DNA of 8,807 bases from Candidatus Anaerobutyricum stercoripullorum (lineage in GTDB: Bacteria > Bacillota > Clostridia > Lachnospirales > Lachnospiraceae). Below the pieces are notes generated by a model that worked only from the letters and a program-made list of their open reading frames with translations, did not search any database and had not been told where the DNA came from. Both the position numbers and the translations under genes were made by a program. This document shows positions 1 through 6,068 of this stretch, in pieces. The DNA is taken from NCBI GenBank assembly GCA_019114885.1, contig DXEQ01000192.1:1-8807 (forward strand), written 5' to 3'. Every line of letters begins with the position of its first letter. Within the stretch, counting starts at the first letter, position 1.

Positions 1-954
1 CTTTTTGAGCGGCTTCTGCAGGAGTTTGCGGGGATGAAGAAAGAAACCAGCCTGTCCGAAGAGCTTCTTCATCTGTACCGCCTTTTTGTGAGGAAATGTA
101 CTCCCAACCCGGAGCGGATCTTCGTGCCGGACTTTGACTACGGACTCCTGTTTTCCTGTCTAACCGATGCTCCGGGACAAACGGACATCACCGGATACGA
201 CGATCACGAAGGATGCCGGGAGATCGTGAAGGTCGCCGCCTGTATGCGGGGACTTCCGGAGGACTCCCTGCACATTTACAGTAAAAAAGAATGGCTGGAG
301 ACCGCATCCGCGGAGAAGTTTGACGCCATCGGCATCTTCATGCCGGAGGGAGCGGAGCCGGGAACCTTTATGATAAAAAACACGGAAACACGGACGCTTC
401 TTGGCCGAATCGGCCCCACCGCCAAGGGGGAACTGCCCTTCCTGCTGTCCGCCTACTCCATGCTGGAGAATGGCGGCGTGCTGGCTGCCGTGCTGCCGGG
501 AGCTCTCCTCTACCGCGAGGGAAAAGAATCTCAGCTGCGTCGTCTGCTGGTACAGGAATATAACGCTCTTGACACGGTGATGCTCCTGCCGGACCACGTG
601 TTGCAGGCGGCCGGACAAAAAGAAGTCCTGCTCATTCTCCGAAAGGACCGCCCGGTCGATGACGTGATGTTTTTTGACTGTTCCGAGGTGGAGCAGTTCG
701 GCAGGGAACAACTGCACACCATCGAGATTGCCTGGACAGAGCGAAAAAATGTACCGGGATTTTGCAGCCGGGCCAGTCAGGCCGACATGGAAAACAACGA
801 CTTCAACCTGAACTTTCCCCGCTATATCACAAAGACCGTCAAGCGGGTCCCGATCGATATTGAGGCGAGAAAACGCCGCATCGCGGAGATTGACCGGGAA
901 CTGGCGGAGATTGACCGCCGCATCGCCATGTACAAGAGAGATCTGGAACTCTGA
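1..954 (+). CDS. HsdM-like N6-adenine DNA methyltransferase, C-terminal part, catalytic motifs degenerate (5' end outside window)
   Basis: The reading frame is open to the left edge, and its first codons (LFERLLQEFAG) fit the usual HsdM lead-in, so I treat the gene as 5'-partial. An ATG at 34 with AGGAG at 20-24 is an alternative start. The order of elements follows type I restriction methylase subunits: a motif-I strand (118-147, IFVPDFDYGLL), an acidic-loop/helix region, a motif-IV position (319-363), a 'LPFLLSAYSMLENGG...AAVLPGALLYREG' block, a 'LPDHVLQAAGQKEVLLILRK' block, and the typical end 'NNDFNLNFPRYI' followed by a charged coiled coil (RKRRIAEIDRELAEIDRRIA). The Gly-rich SAM loop (DPxCGSGG) reads VPDFDYGLL, and NPPF/Y is absent: FDAIGIFMPEGAEPG stands in its place. 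Family membership is recognised from conserved blocks, and loss of methylation activity is inferred. It could bind DNA or a partner as a pseudo-enzyme. No HsdS or HsdR gene lies downstream. Confidence 0.72.
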   Translation, partial: LFERLLQEFAGMKKETSLSEELLHLYRLFVRKCTPNPERIFVPDFDYGLLFSCLTDAPGQTDITGYDDHEGCREIVKVAACMRGLPEDSLHIYSKKEWLETASAEKFDAIGIFMPEGAEPGTFMIKNTETRTLLGRIGPTAKGELPFLLSAYSMLENGGVLAAVLPGALLYREGKESQLRRLLVQEYNALDTVMLLPDHVLQAAGQKEVLLILRKDRPVDDVMFFDCSEVEQFGREQLHTIEIAWTERKNVPGFCSRASQADMENNDFNLNFPRYITKTVKRVPIDIEARKRRIAEIDRELAEIDRRIAMYKRDLEL

Positions 955-1057
955 GGGAGCGGCGAAGATCAACCGCCGCATCGCCATAGAATGATCCGGA
1001 ACTTTGAGGGAGCGGCGAAAATCAACCGTCGCATCGCCATAGAGTGATCCGGAACTT
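952..1057 (+). repeat. Two 53-bp direct tandem repeats derived from the 3' end of the methylase-like gene
   Basis: Copy 1 spans 952-1004 and copy 2 spans 1005-1057, with three mismatches in 53 positions. Both resemble the last coding bases of the preceding gene (about 905-954): the shared cores are 'accgccgcatcgccat' at 914-929 and 972-987 (one change in copy 2) and 'ggaactytga' at each end. The array therefore looks like a partial third copy inside the gene plus two decayed copies outside it. Each unit contains GCGGCG...CGCCGC arms (959-964/974-979 and 1012-1017/1027-1032). The C-to-T change in copy 2 leaves a G-U pair, so the 6-bp stem is kept in RNA. Confidence 0.85.
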
Positions 1058-1088
1058 TGAAATAATAAGATATGACAGGAGATATTAT

Positions 1089-1922
1089 ATGAAATTATGG
1101 AAATATGGAATCTGTCTTCTGACAGCCGCCTGCCTTCTGTCCGGCTGCACCGGGAAAGAAGAACCGGACTCTGCCGCAGAAGAGCCGGTCAGACCGGATT
1201 ATTATGTTGGTGTGGAAGAAGCCAACGCACCGTATTACACGCTGAATGACCAGGGAACCGCGTCCGGGTTCTATGTGGACCTGATGAACACCCTCTCCGA
1301 GCGCGGCGGTTTCTCTTATGAATTCCGCGCCATGAGTGCGGCGGGATATGCCGCGCAAGGCGCAATGTCCGCCATCACAGACAGCGATACACAGACAGCA
1401 GACCCTGCCTGCGACCTGTTTCTCGGCACGCTGGAACCGGAGGTGGGCGAAGGCGACGCCTTCGTTTTGTCAGAACCGATCTGCGAGACCGGACTCTGCG
1501 TCCTCATCCCGAAGGGAGAGGGCATCCGCAGCACAAAACAGCTGCGAAGCAGACTCATCGCCTCCCGGGCCATGACAGAGGAGGCCGTTTTTTCGGAATA
1601 TCTGGCCGCCAGCTACGATGCGGAGACCATCACATTTCAAAATGGAGCCGATGTATTTGCTGACATGACGGAAGGCTATGCCGACGCCGTCATATCTGAC
1701 GCCGCAAACGCCGCCCTCCTGCTCCAGCAGAATCCGAACACCAAACTGCTCCTCACCAGCAAAAAATACCACAACCTGCACCGCTTTGCCGGAACGGCCG
1801 CATCCGGTCTGCCGGAAGAGATCACAGGCACACTGGAAGCCATCCGCGCCGACGGAACACTTGACGCACTGCTTTCGCAATACGGGCTGGTAGGGACGGC
1901 AGGCACACAGGCTGCGGATTAA
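1089..1922 (+). CDS. Family 3 extracellular solute-binding lipoprotein (277 aa)
   Basis: This is a membrane-anchored substrate-binding protein of the amino-acid/polar-compound ABC importer class (SBP_bac_3 type). The chosen ATG at 1089 has AGGAG at 1077-1081. A GTG at 1044 is in frame but lies inside the 53-bp repeat and lacks a ribosome binding site. The protein starts with MKLWKYG, a hydrophobic stretch and a lipobox LLSGC (Cys20), so lipidation on the outer face of the membrane is predicted. A low-complexity acidic linker follows. The mature domain opens with 'YYVGVEEANAPYYTLNDQGTASGFYVDLMNTLSERGGFSYEF', the usual first lobe, and has 'YADAVISDAANAALLL' in the second lobe. It ends in the characteristic helix 'LEAIRADGTLDALLSQYGL'. 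No permease or ATPase gene is adjacent, so the transporter partner, or a sensory role, is unknown. The ligand cannot be predicted. Confidence 0.85.
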   Translation: MKLWKYGICLLTAACLLSGCTGKEEPDSAAEEPVRPDYYVGVEEANAPYYTLNDQGTASGFYVDLMNTLSERGGFSYEFRAMSAAGYAAQGAMSAITDSDTQTADPACDLFLGTLEPEVGEGDAFVLSEPICETGLCVLIPKGEGIRSTKQLRSRLIASRAMTEEAVFSEYLAASYDAETITFQNGADVFADMTEGYADAVISDAANAALLLQQNPNTKLLLTSKKYHNLHRFAGTAASGLPEEITGTLEAIRADGTLDALLSQYGLVGTAGTQAAD

Positions 1923-1938
1923 GGATTGAAGAATGGGA

Positions 1939-1967
1939 TTGCAACTCCCCATCAATCGTTTTATAAT
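1939..1967 (+). promoter_or_regulatory. Sigma-A-type promoter for the EFR1-type gene
   Basis: TTGCAA (1939-1944) and a perfect TATAAT (1962-1967) are separated by exactly 17 bases in the AT-rich gap. Transcription would start near 1974, giving a leader of roughly 47 nt before the GTG start at 2021. An imperfect inverted repeat (gattg/caatc and atggg/cccat, 1924-1957, followed by GTTTTA) overlaps it and may weakly terminate the upstream transcript. Confidence 0.6.
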
Positions 1968-2020
1968 AAATGTATCACACAGGCAGACAAAGGAGAATTG
2001 AAACGTTAGGAGGAACTATT

Positions 2021-2815
2021 GTGAAGATATCAAAGATTTACTGTGCGTATTTCAGCCCGGGGGATACGACAAAGAAAGTAGTGACCGGCATTGCCCGGTC
2101 TTTTAAAGATTACCCGGTAGAAGAGATCAATCTGACCGATTATGATGTGCGGCAGAACCATTTCCGTTTCACAGAGAATCAGCTTCTCATCATCGGCGCG
2201 CCATCCTACGGCGGACGGATTCCAACGCCGGTGGCAGACGTCCTTGGTCGGTTCAAAGGAATCAACACTCCGGTGGTTCTGGTGACTGTCTACGGCAACC
2301 GCGCCATCGACGACACCCTGATGGAGTTGAAAAAAGAATTATCCGACAAGGGATTCATCCCGGTGGCTGCCGCCTCTTTCATCGGACAGCATACCTATCT
2401 CAGCGATCTGGCTCACGGCCGTCCGGATGAGAAGGACATGGAGATTGTGAAGGAGTTCGGCGACAAGTTAAGAGAACGGCTTCGTCTCGCCGTCATCTAC
2501 GATATGAAGGATTTGGATGTGCCGGGAAGCTATCCGTATGAGAAGCCGCCGATGACCCAGTTCCCGTTCAACGTGGAGACCAACGAATACTGTATCTACT
2601 GTATGCTCTGCGCCGGCGTCTGTCCGATGAAGGCCATCAGCGACAGCAACCCGCGTGATATCAATAACGACGTCTGCATCCGCTGCGGCGCCTGCATCCG
2701 CATCTGTCCGGCTCAGGCCAAGTCCTTTACCGAGGAGCCGCTCAACGCACTGCGTGACAGACTGCTCCGTCCGCTTTGCAGCGAAAGAAAAGAGCCGTGG
2801 TATACCATCGGCTGA
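2021..2815 (+). CDS. EFR1-type flavodoxin fold / 2x[4Fe-4S] ferredoxin protein (264 aa)
   Basis: This is a cytoplasmic electron-transfer protein that joins an N-terminal flavodoxin-like FMN domain to a C-terminal bacterial-type ferredoxin domain. The N-terminal domain has the phosphate-loop-like 'YFSPGDTTKKV' (about residues 10-20) and 'IIGAPSYGGRIP'. The C-terminal domain has two complete CxxCxxCxxxCP motifs, C191-C194-C197-C201 and C219-C222-C225-C229, each able to ligate one cubane cluster. The GTG at 2021 is preferred because AGGAGG (2008-2013) sits 7 bases upstream. The in-frame ATG at 1970 lacks a ribosome binding site and would add a non-homologous basic leader. Proteins of this EFR1 architecture are common in anaerobic Clostridia, but their redox partners are mostly undefined. 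The gene is monocistronic, with its own promoter and a strong terminator downstream. Confidence 0.88.
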   Translation: MKISKIYCAYFSPGDTTKKVVTGIARSFKDYPVEEINLTDYDVRQNHFRFTENQLLIIGAPSYGGRIPTPVADVLGRFKGINTPVVLVTVYGNRAIDDTLMELKKELSDKGFIPVAAASFIGQHTYLSDLAHGRPDEKDMEIVKEFGDKLRERLRLAVIYDMKDLDVPGSYPYEKPPMTQFPFNVETNEYCIYCMLCAGVCPMKAISDSNPRDINNDVCIRCGACIRICPAQAKSFTEEPLNALRDRLLRPLCSERKEPWYTIG

Positions 2816-2907
2816 TGTTTCTCATCGGCCGGATGTTTCCAGCTCCGGCTGTCCCGGTATCATCCGGCATGGCAGCCGTTCTGAATGGCAGCCACTCTGA
2901 CTGACAT

Positions 2908-2950
2908 AAAAATCCCGAACCACTCACATCTTGAATGGTTCGGGATTTTT
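2908..2950. terminator. Bidirectional intrinsic terminator between convergent genes
   Basis: A 15-bp perfect inverted repeat (2908-2922 and 2936-2950) surrounds a 13-base loop. The arms start with AAAAA and end with TTTTT, and the T-run extends to 2951, so RNA from either strand ends in a GC-rich stem plus a U-tract. It serves the EFR1-type gene on the + strand and the PspC gene on the - strand, whose stop is at 2960. Confidence 0.92.
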
Positions 2951-2959
2951 TAATTCTGC

Positions 2960-3154
2960 TTAATATCTCGGATCGTTCGGAATCACCAATGCCGCGATGA
3001 TGTAAATGATGATTCCCGGTACAATTCCCCACAGAGTGAGGAACGCCATGACCAGCCGGACGATGGTGGAGTCAATGCCGAAGTATTCGGCCACGCCGCC
3101 GCACACGCCGGTCAGCATCTTGTCCTGACTGGATTTGTATAATTTTCTTTCCAT
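2960..3154 (-). CDS. PspC domain-containing small membrane protein (64 aa)
   Basis: This is a small single-domain PspC protein. The N-terminal signature 'KLYKSSQDKMLTGVCGGVAEYFGID' (residues 4-28) is the PspC hallmark, with the GVCGG turn and an amphipathic helix. A hydrophobic segment follows (about residues 32-58, VRLVMAFLTLWGIVPGIIIYIIAALVI), so it should sit in the cytoplasmic membrane. Stand-alone PspC proteins in Firmicutes are linked to envelope-stress sensing in general, and the specific role here is unknown. I chose the ATG at 3154, with GGAG about 10 bases upstream. A GTG at 3163 overlaps the upstream stop as GTGA and would add three residues, but the GGAG is then too close. Either way the gene nearly touches or overlaps the carboxypeptidase gene, implying cotranscription and probably coupled translation. 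Confidence 0.9.
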   Translation of the reverse strand: MERKLYKSSQDKMLTGVCGGVAEYFGIDSTIVRLVMAFLTLWGIVPGIIIYIIAALVIPNDPRY

Positions 3155-3159
3155 TTCTT

Positions 3160-4977
3160 TCACGCTCCGTTCTCAGCTGCCGCTGTAATCTGATTTATGA
3201 GATGTTCCATCCACTTTTTATTAAAGCCTGCCAGTGCATCCATCTGTCCGCACTGGAGTTCCTCGTAGGCAGGCAGCCCACCGGCGTCTTCTGCTGTAGT
3301 TGCCGCGGCCGTTTCCGTGGCTGCTGTGCTGGCTGTTGCCGTGGTCGCCGCAGCGGTCGCTTCCGTGGCTGCCGTACTGCCCGCTGCCGTGGTTGCCGCA
3401 GCGGTCGCTTCCGTGGTTGCCGCGGCAGTCGCTTCCGTGGCCGCTGTACTGCCTGCTGCCGTGGTTGCCGCGGCGGTCGCTTCCGTGGCTGCTGTGCTGT
3501 CTGCTGCTGTGGTCGCCTCGGCGGCCGCTTCCGTGGTTGCCGCGGCCGCCTGTTCCGGCAGCTGCGCCCCCGTCTCTCCGGTCAAGAATACCGGATGGGA
3601 GGCCGCGTAGCGCACCTGATGGTCGGAAAGCCTGTCGGCAATCAGCAGTGCCTGCTTTCTGGTCAGCACCTGCCCGGCGTTTTTGCAGGAGTCGTCCACG
3701 GCCAGTCCATTTTTTATGAAAAGGGCGAAGGCTTCCTTCTCCTCTTCGGTGAGACCTTCCGTGCCGGTGCAGCCTGCCAGCGCTTCCTCCACCGCCTCCG
3801 CGGTCAGATGTTCCGGGAAGAGGTCCCGGATCAGCAGAGCAAGACGGCCCGCCGTCACATTTCCTGTGCGGTTGCCCTTCTCAAATACATCGAGGACGCC
3901 GCTTTCTTCCAGCCCGTTGACGCCCCGCAGCATCGCGGCCAGTTCTGTACGGGTGACTGCCCGGTTCGGGTGAAACAGGCCATCCCGACTGGTCGGATAA
4001 CAATTCAGGGAGGCGTAGGTGTCATACACAGCGCCCAGATCTTTTGAACAGCGAACATCATAGTTGGAGGACGTCAGCTGTAGCTTGCCCGCGTCGTATT
4101 TCTGGAAGGTGTAATCAAACAGCTTCCGGATGGAAGAAAATGTGCTCTCCTTGCTCACATTGCCAAAATAAGCGCAGATCACCTCATGGCCCTCGTCGTC
4201 CACCGCCGTGGCGATAAATACATGGCCCGCCGCGTTGGTCGTGCCGGACTTCGTGCCGATGATCTCATACCGGTCTTCATCATAGGAAGCCATCCCGCGC
4301 AGGAACCAGTTGGTCGTGTTGCAGCTCATGCCTCCGGCGCTGGCGTCATAGTGCGACTTCTCCACCGCCGACCGGATCATCGGTATGGTCATGGCATAGC
4401 GGCAGACCTTCGCCATCTCCGCCGCCGTGGAATAGGTCTTGTCAAAACCCGCCCCGATATCGGAGCCCACCGGATTATCAAAACTTGTCTGCACAAGTCC
4501 CAGCTCCCTGCACTTGGCATTCATCGCTTCCACGCAGGCCGCCTTGGAACCGAACACGCCCGCCGCCAGTGAATCCGTGGCGTCGGCAGCCGAGGACACC
4601 AGACTGATATTTAAAAGATCTTTAAATGTAAACTTAACCCCCACCGGCAGTCCCAGACAGTAGGTGCCGTAGGTGGTACCATTAATGATCTCCGACGTGG
4701 TCTTAATCTTCTTGTTGACGTCGCCATTCTCCACACAGACAATGGCTGTCATCAGCTTCGCCGTGCTGGCAGGATAGATCACTTTATTCTCATCCTGTCC
4801 GAACAGGACTTCTCCCGAACCGGCCTCCATCACCGCGTAAGCGTGGCACTCCATCTTCGGTGCCTTCACCTTCGCCTCCCCCCGCACCGGGAAAAACAGG
4901 CACAGGACAAGAACTGCCATCAGAAAAAAGGCTCTCCCTTTTTTGTGTTTTTTATCCGTCGCATGGCAATCCGACAT
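3160..4977 (-). CDS. Serine-type D-Ala-D-Ala carboxypeptidase (peptidase S11/PBP5-6 family) with SLH-like modules and Ala/Thr-rich repeats (605 aa)
   Basis: This is a low-molecular-mass penicillin-binding protein expected to trim the terminal D-Ala of peptidoglycan stem peptides outside the membrane. The ATG at 4977 is preferred because AGGAGG (4986-4991) is 8 bases upstream; an ATG at 4983 would leave only 2. A basic N-terminus and hydrophobic core (about residues 9-29), followed by VRGEA, form a signal peptide. The S11 domain (about 42-294) has SxxK at S71-T-A-K74 in 'PASTAKLM' and a KTG-equivalent 'GTKSGTT' at K243-S-G245. The SxN region reads 'LVSSAADAT' (about 127-134), with Ala where Asn is expected. 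An SLH-like module 'GLFHPNRAVTRTELAAML' (333-350) and a weaker one (about 420-450, 'GQVLTRKQALLIADRL') suggest cell-wall attachment. An Ala/Thr-rich tract (477-561) and a 44-residue tail follow. DacF-like function is plausible, but I leave the symbol empty. Confidence 0.88.
   Translation of the reverse strand: MSDCHATDKKHKKGRAFFLMAVLVLCLFFPVRGEAKVKAPKMECHAYAVMEAGSGEVLFGQDENKVIYPASTAKLMTAIVCVENGDVNKKIKTTSEIINGTTYGTYCLGLPVGVKFTFKDLLNISLVSSAADATDSLAAGVFGSKAACVEAMNAKCRELGLVQTSFDNPVGSDIGAGFDKTYSTAAEMAKVCRYAMTIPMIRSAVEKSHYDASAGGMSCNTTNWFLRGMASYDEDRYEIIGTKSGTTNAAGHVFIATAVDDEGHEVICAYFGNVSKESTFSSIRKLFDYTFQKYDAGKLQLTSSNYDVRCSKDLGAVYDTYASLNCYPTSRDGLFHPNRAVTRTELAAMLRGVNGLEESGVLDVFEKGNRTGNVTAGRLALLIRDLFPEHLTAEAVEEALAGCTGTEGLTEEEKEAFALFIKNGLAVDDSCKNAGQVLTRKQALLIADRLSDHQVRYAASHPVFLTGETGAQLPEQAAAATTEAAAEATTAADSTAATEATAAATTAAGSTAATEATAAATTEATAAATTAAGSTAATEATAAATTATASTAATETAAATTAEDAGGLPAYEELQCGQMDALAGFNKKWMEHLINQITAAAENGA
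3302..3538 (-). repeat. In-frame nested tandem repeats encoding an Ala/Thr-rich linker
   Basis: Within the carboxypeptidase gene, units begin with a gcc(gcg/gca/tcg) pair and have lengths 45, 48, 24, 48, 48 and 24 bases, starting at 3302, 3347, 3395, 3419, 3467 and 3515. All are multiples of three. They encode variations of A-A-T-T-A-A-G-S-T-A-A-T-E-A-T-A, and the 24-base units are half-length versions. The pattern long-long-short occurs twice, so a block of about 120 bases was itself duplicated. Imperfect Ala/Thr-rich sequence extends the tract to about 3295-3549. Confidence 0.9.
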
Positions 4978-5015
4978 TTGCATCGCCTCCTCTTTTGTTT
5001 TTATATATATTCTTC

Positions 5016-5030
5016 TGTGAATCCTTCACA
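5016..5030. promoter_or_regulatory. Perfect inverted repeat TGTGAA-N3-TTCACA upstream of the carboxypeptidase gene, possible operator
   Basis: This 15-base dyad lies in the AT-rich gap about 40 bases before the carboxypeptidase start. On the - strand it sits just downstream of a TTGATA-like element (5046-5041) and just upstream of a TATATA run (5010-5003). That is the place where a repressor would act, although I cannot assign a convincing -10/-35 pair. It could also be a small RNA hairpin in the leader. Confidence 0.3.
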
Positions 5031-5113
5031 TTTTATCTTTTATCAACATCTCTGCGCGGCGCATGCACCCGCCACATTTCCCGATCAGGCATGGGCGCAA
5101 ACACCTGCACATT

Positions 5114-5914
5114 TCAGGAAAATACCCGCGCAAAACGGGCCTTCTCGCAGAAAGACCGGTCATTCTTTTGCAGGGCTTCATACATCTCGGTGATCATCTG
5201 CGCACATTCCTTCCGGCTTCCTCTGTACAGCCTGTGGAGAGCGCGGCAGGTATCCATGTTCTGCGGATTGATCTTCTGCTTGCGGAAATAATGCTGAAAA
5301 CTCAGCCTCGGCAGAAAGTTCTCGTTGACAAAGGCGATCACCGTCCGCCGGATTCCAAAGCGTCCATGGAAAATGTGGTTGAGGATCAGCTTCATATACC
5401 AAAGACCGGCGCTGATCTTCTTTGCATCGATATCGTAATACGGCCCGATGACCGACCCGTAAGCCAGCCCTGTCCGGATATGTCGAGCCACCTTATAGCG
5501 CAGTGGATTCCTGCAGTCCCGCCGCATCATGAGAAAGTCCCAGTCCGTCTCCATCTCCGCATGGCTCACCCCCGTCTCCTCCATCCTGCGCCGGATATAA
5601 GGGTGACAGGTGCTGTCCAGTATGTAATGGGTCATGAATCCCGCCAGATAGGCAAAGGCCGCGCCCTTCCTTCGCTGTCCCTCAAACACGGCAAAGGCGT
5701 GAGACAAAAAGACACGCATCGGCGCGTCATGGACCTTCACACCGTACTGATTGACTGCGTTTTTTGAAAAGGAACGGTAATAAAACAGGATATCCGGCCC
5801 GTGTACGCCGATATTATAATAATCCATGTACGGACGGATCTTTTGCTGCAGCTTCGGGGGAAGCATCAAAAAAACCTCCTGTCCGTAAGTATAATGTGTG
5901 TATGTTGTTGGCAT
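5114..5914 (-). CDS. Zinc-dependent phospholipase C family protein (266 aa)
   Basis: This protein belongs to the family of bacterial zinc phospholipase C-like proteins, predicted to hydrolyse phosphoester head groups using a three-metal-type site. The ATG at 5914 gives MPTTYTHYTYG, the typical start for the family, with a GAGGG sequence about 7-10 bases upstream. An ATG at 5920 is in frame but too close to it. Candidate metal ligands are H7, H38 and D41 (IGVHGPD), H72 (FLSHAF), H96 and D100 (AGFMTHYILDSTCHP), H118 and E122 (SHAEMETDWDF). The full set of motifs argues that it is active. No signal peptide is visible, so it should be cytoplasmic, unlike the secreted toxins of the same fold. The true substrate is unknown. 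It precedes the carboxypeptidase gene on the same strand with a gap of about 135 bases, so shared transcription is possible but not shown. Confidence 0.85.
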   Translation of the reverse strand: MPTTYTHYTYGQEVFLMLPPKLQQKIRPYMDYYNIGVHGPDILFYYRSFSKNAVNQYGVKVHDAPMRVFLSHAFAVFEGQRRKGAAFAYLAGFMTHYILDSTCHPYIRRRMEETGVSHAEMETDWDFLMMRRDCRNPLRYKVARHIRTGLAYGSVIGPYYDIDAKKISAGLWYMKLILNHIFHGRFGIRRTVIAFVNENFLPRLSFQHYFRKQKINPQNMDTCRALHRLYRGSRKECAQMITEMYEALQKNDRSFCEKARFARVFS

Positions 5915-5948
5915 AAGCATCCCTCTTCTTTCGTACCTGCCTTATTCT

Positions 5949-5977
5949 ATCACAGAACGGCCCATCTTAAAAGTCAA
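5949..5977 (-). promoter_or_regulatory. Probable promoter of the phospholipase C-like gene
   Basis: On the - strand TTGACT (5977-5972) is followed, after 17 bases, by TGTGAT (5954-5949). TAGAAT (5949-5944) is an alternative -10 for a different -35. The start codon follows about 35 bases later. This half of the divergent intergenic region points opposite to the phosphofructokinase promoter. Confidence 0.4.
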
Positions 5978-5993
5978 AAATTTTGCAAAAGAA

Positions 5994-6022
5994 TTGCATA
6001 TTTCACATATTACTGATATAAT
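5994..6022 (+). promoter_or_regulatory. Sigma-A-type promoter of the phosphofructokinase gene
   Basis: TTGCAT (5994-5999) and a perfect TATAAT (6017-6022) have a 17-base spacer. The predicted start near 6029 leaves a leader of about 40 nt with AGGAGG at 6054-6059. A short inverted repeat TGCAA-N5-TTGCA (5984-5998) overlaps the -35 box and might be a regulator site. Confidence 0.7.
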
Positions 6023-6068
6023 AATTAAAATAATTGTGCATTTTTACGAAAAGAGGAGGTACATACTT

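Noticed and set aside
160..987. 275-codon open frame on the - strand
   Set aside because: It lies fully antisense to the methylase-like gene, which has clear homology blocks. The translation has no recognisable domain and the frame is a by-product of GC-rich codon use.
1044..1088. GTG start 15 codons upstream of the lipoprotein
   Set aside because: It lies in the 53-bp repeat without a ribosome binding site and would place 15 polar residues before the lipoprotein signal peptide.
3295..3549. Possible CRISPR or minisatellite array
   Set aside because: The repeats are contiguous, in frame, without unique spacers, and encode a plausible Ala/Thr-rich linker.
3202..4047. Long + strand open frame rich in Cys, Arg and Gly, plus two others across the same repeat
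   Set aside because: These are antisense to the carboxypeptidase and kept open by the 48-base repeats; the repetitive C-R-G pattern is the repeat read in another frame.
5063..5767. 234-codon + strand open frame
   Set aside because: It is antisense to the phospholipase C-like gene, whose metal-ligand motifs are convincing. There is no ribosome binding site and no recognisable domain.
5898..6068. 57-codon N-terminal extension of the phosphofructokinase
   Set aside because: This stretch contains the TTGCAT/TATAAT promoter and the AGGAGG site, and family members start at the MRGNVLVGQSGGP position.
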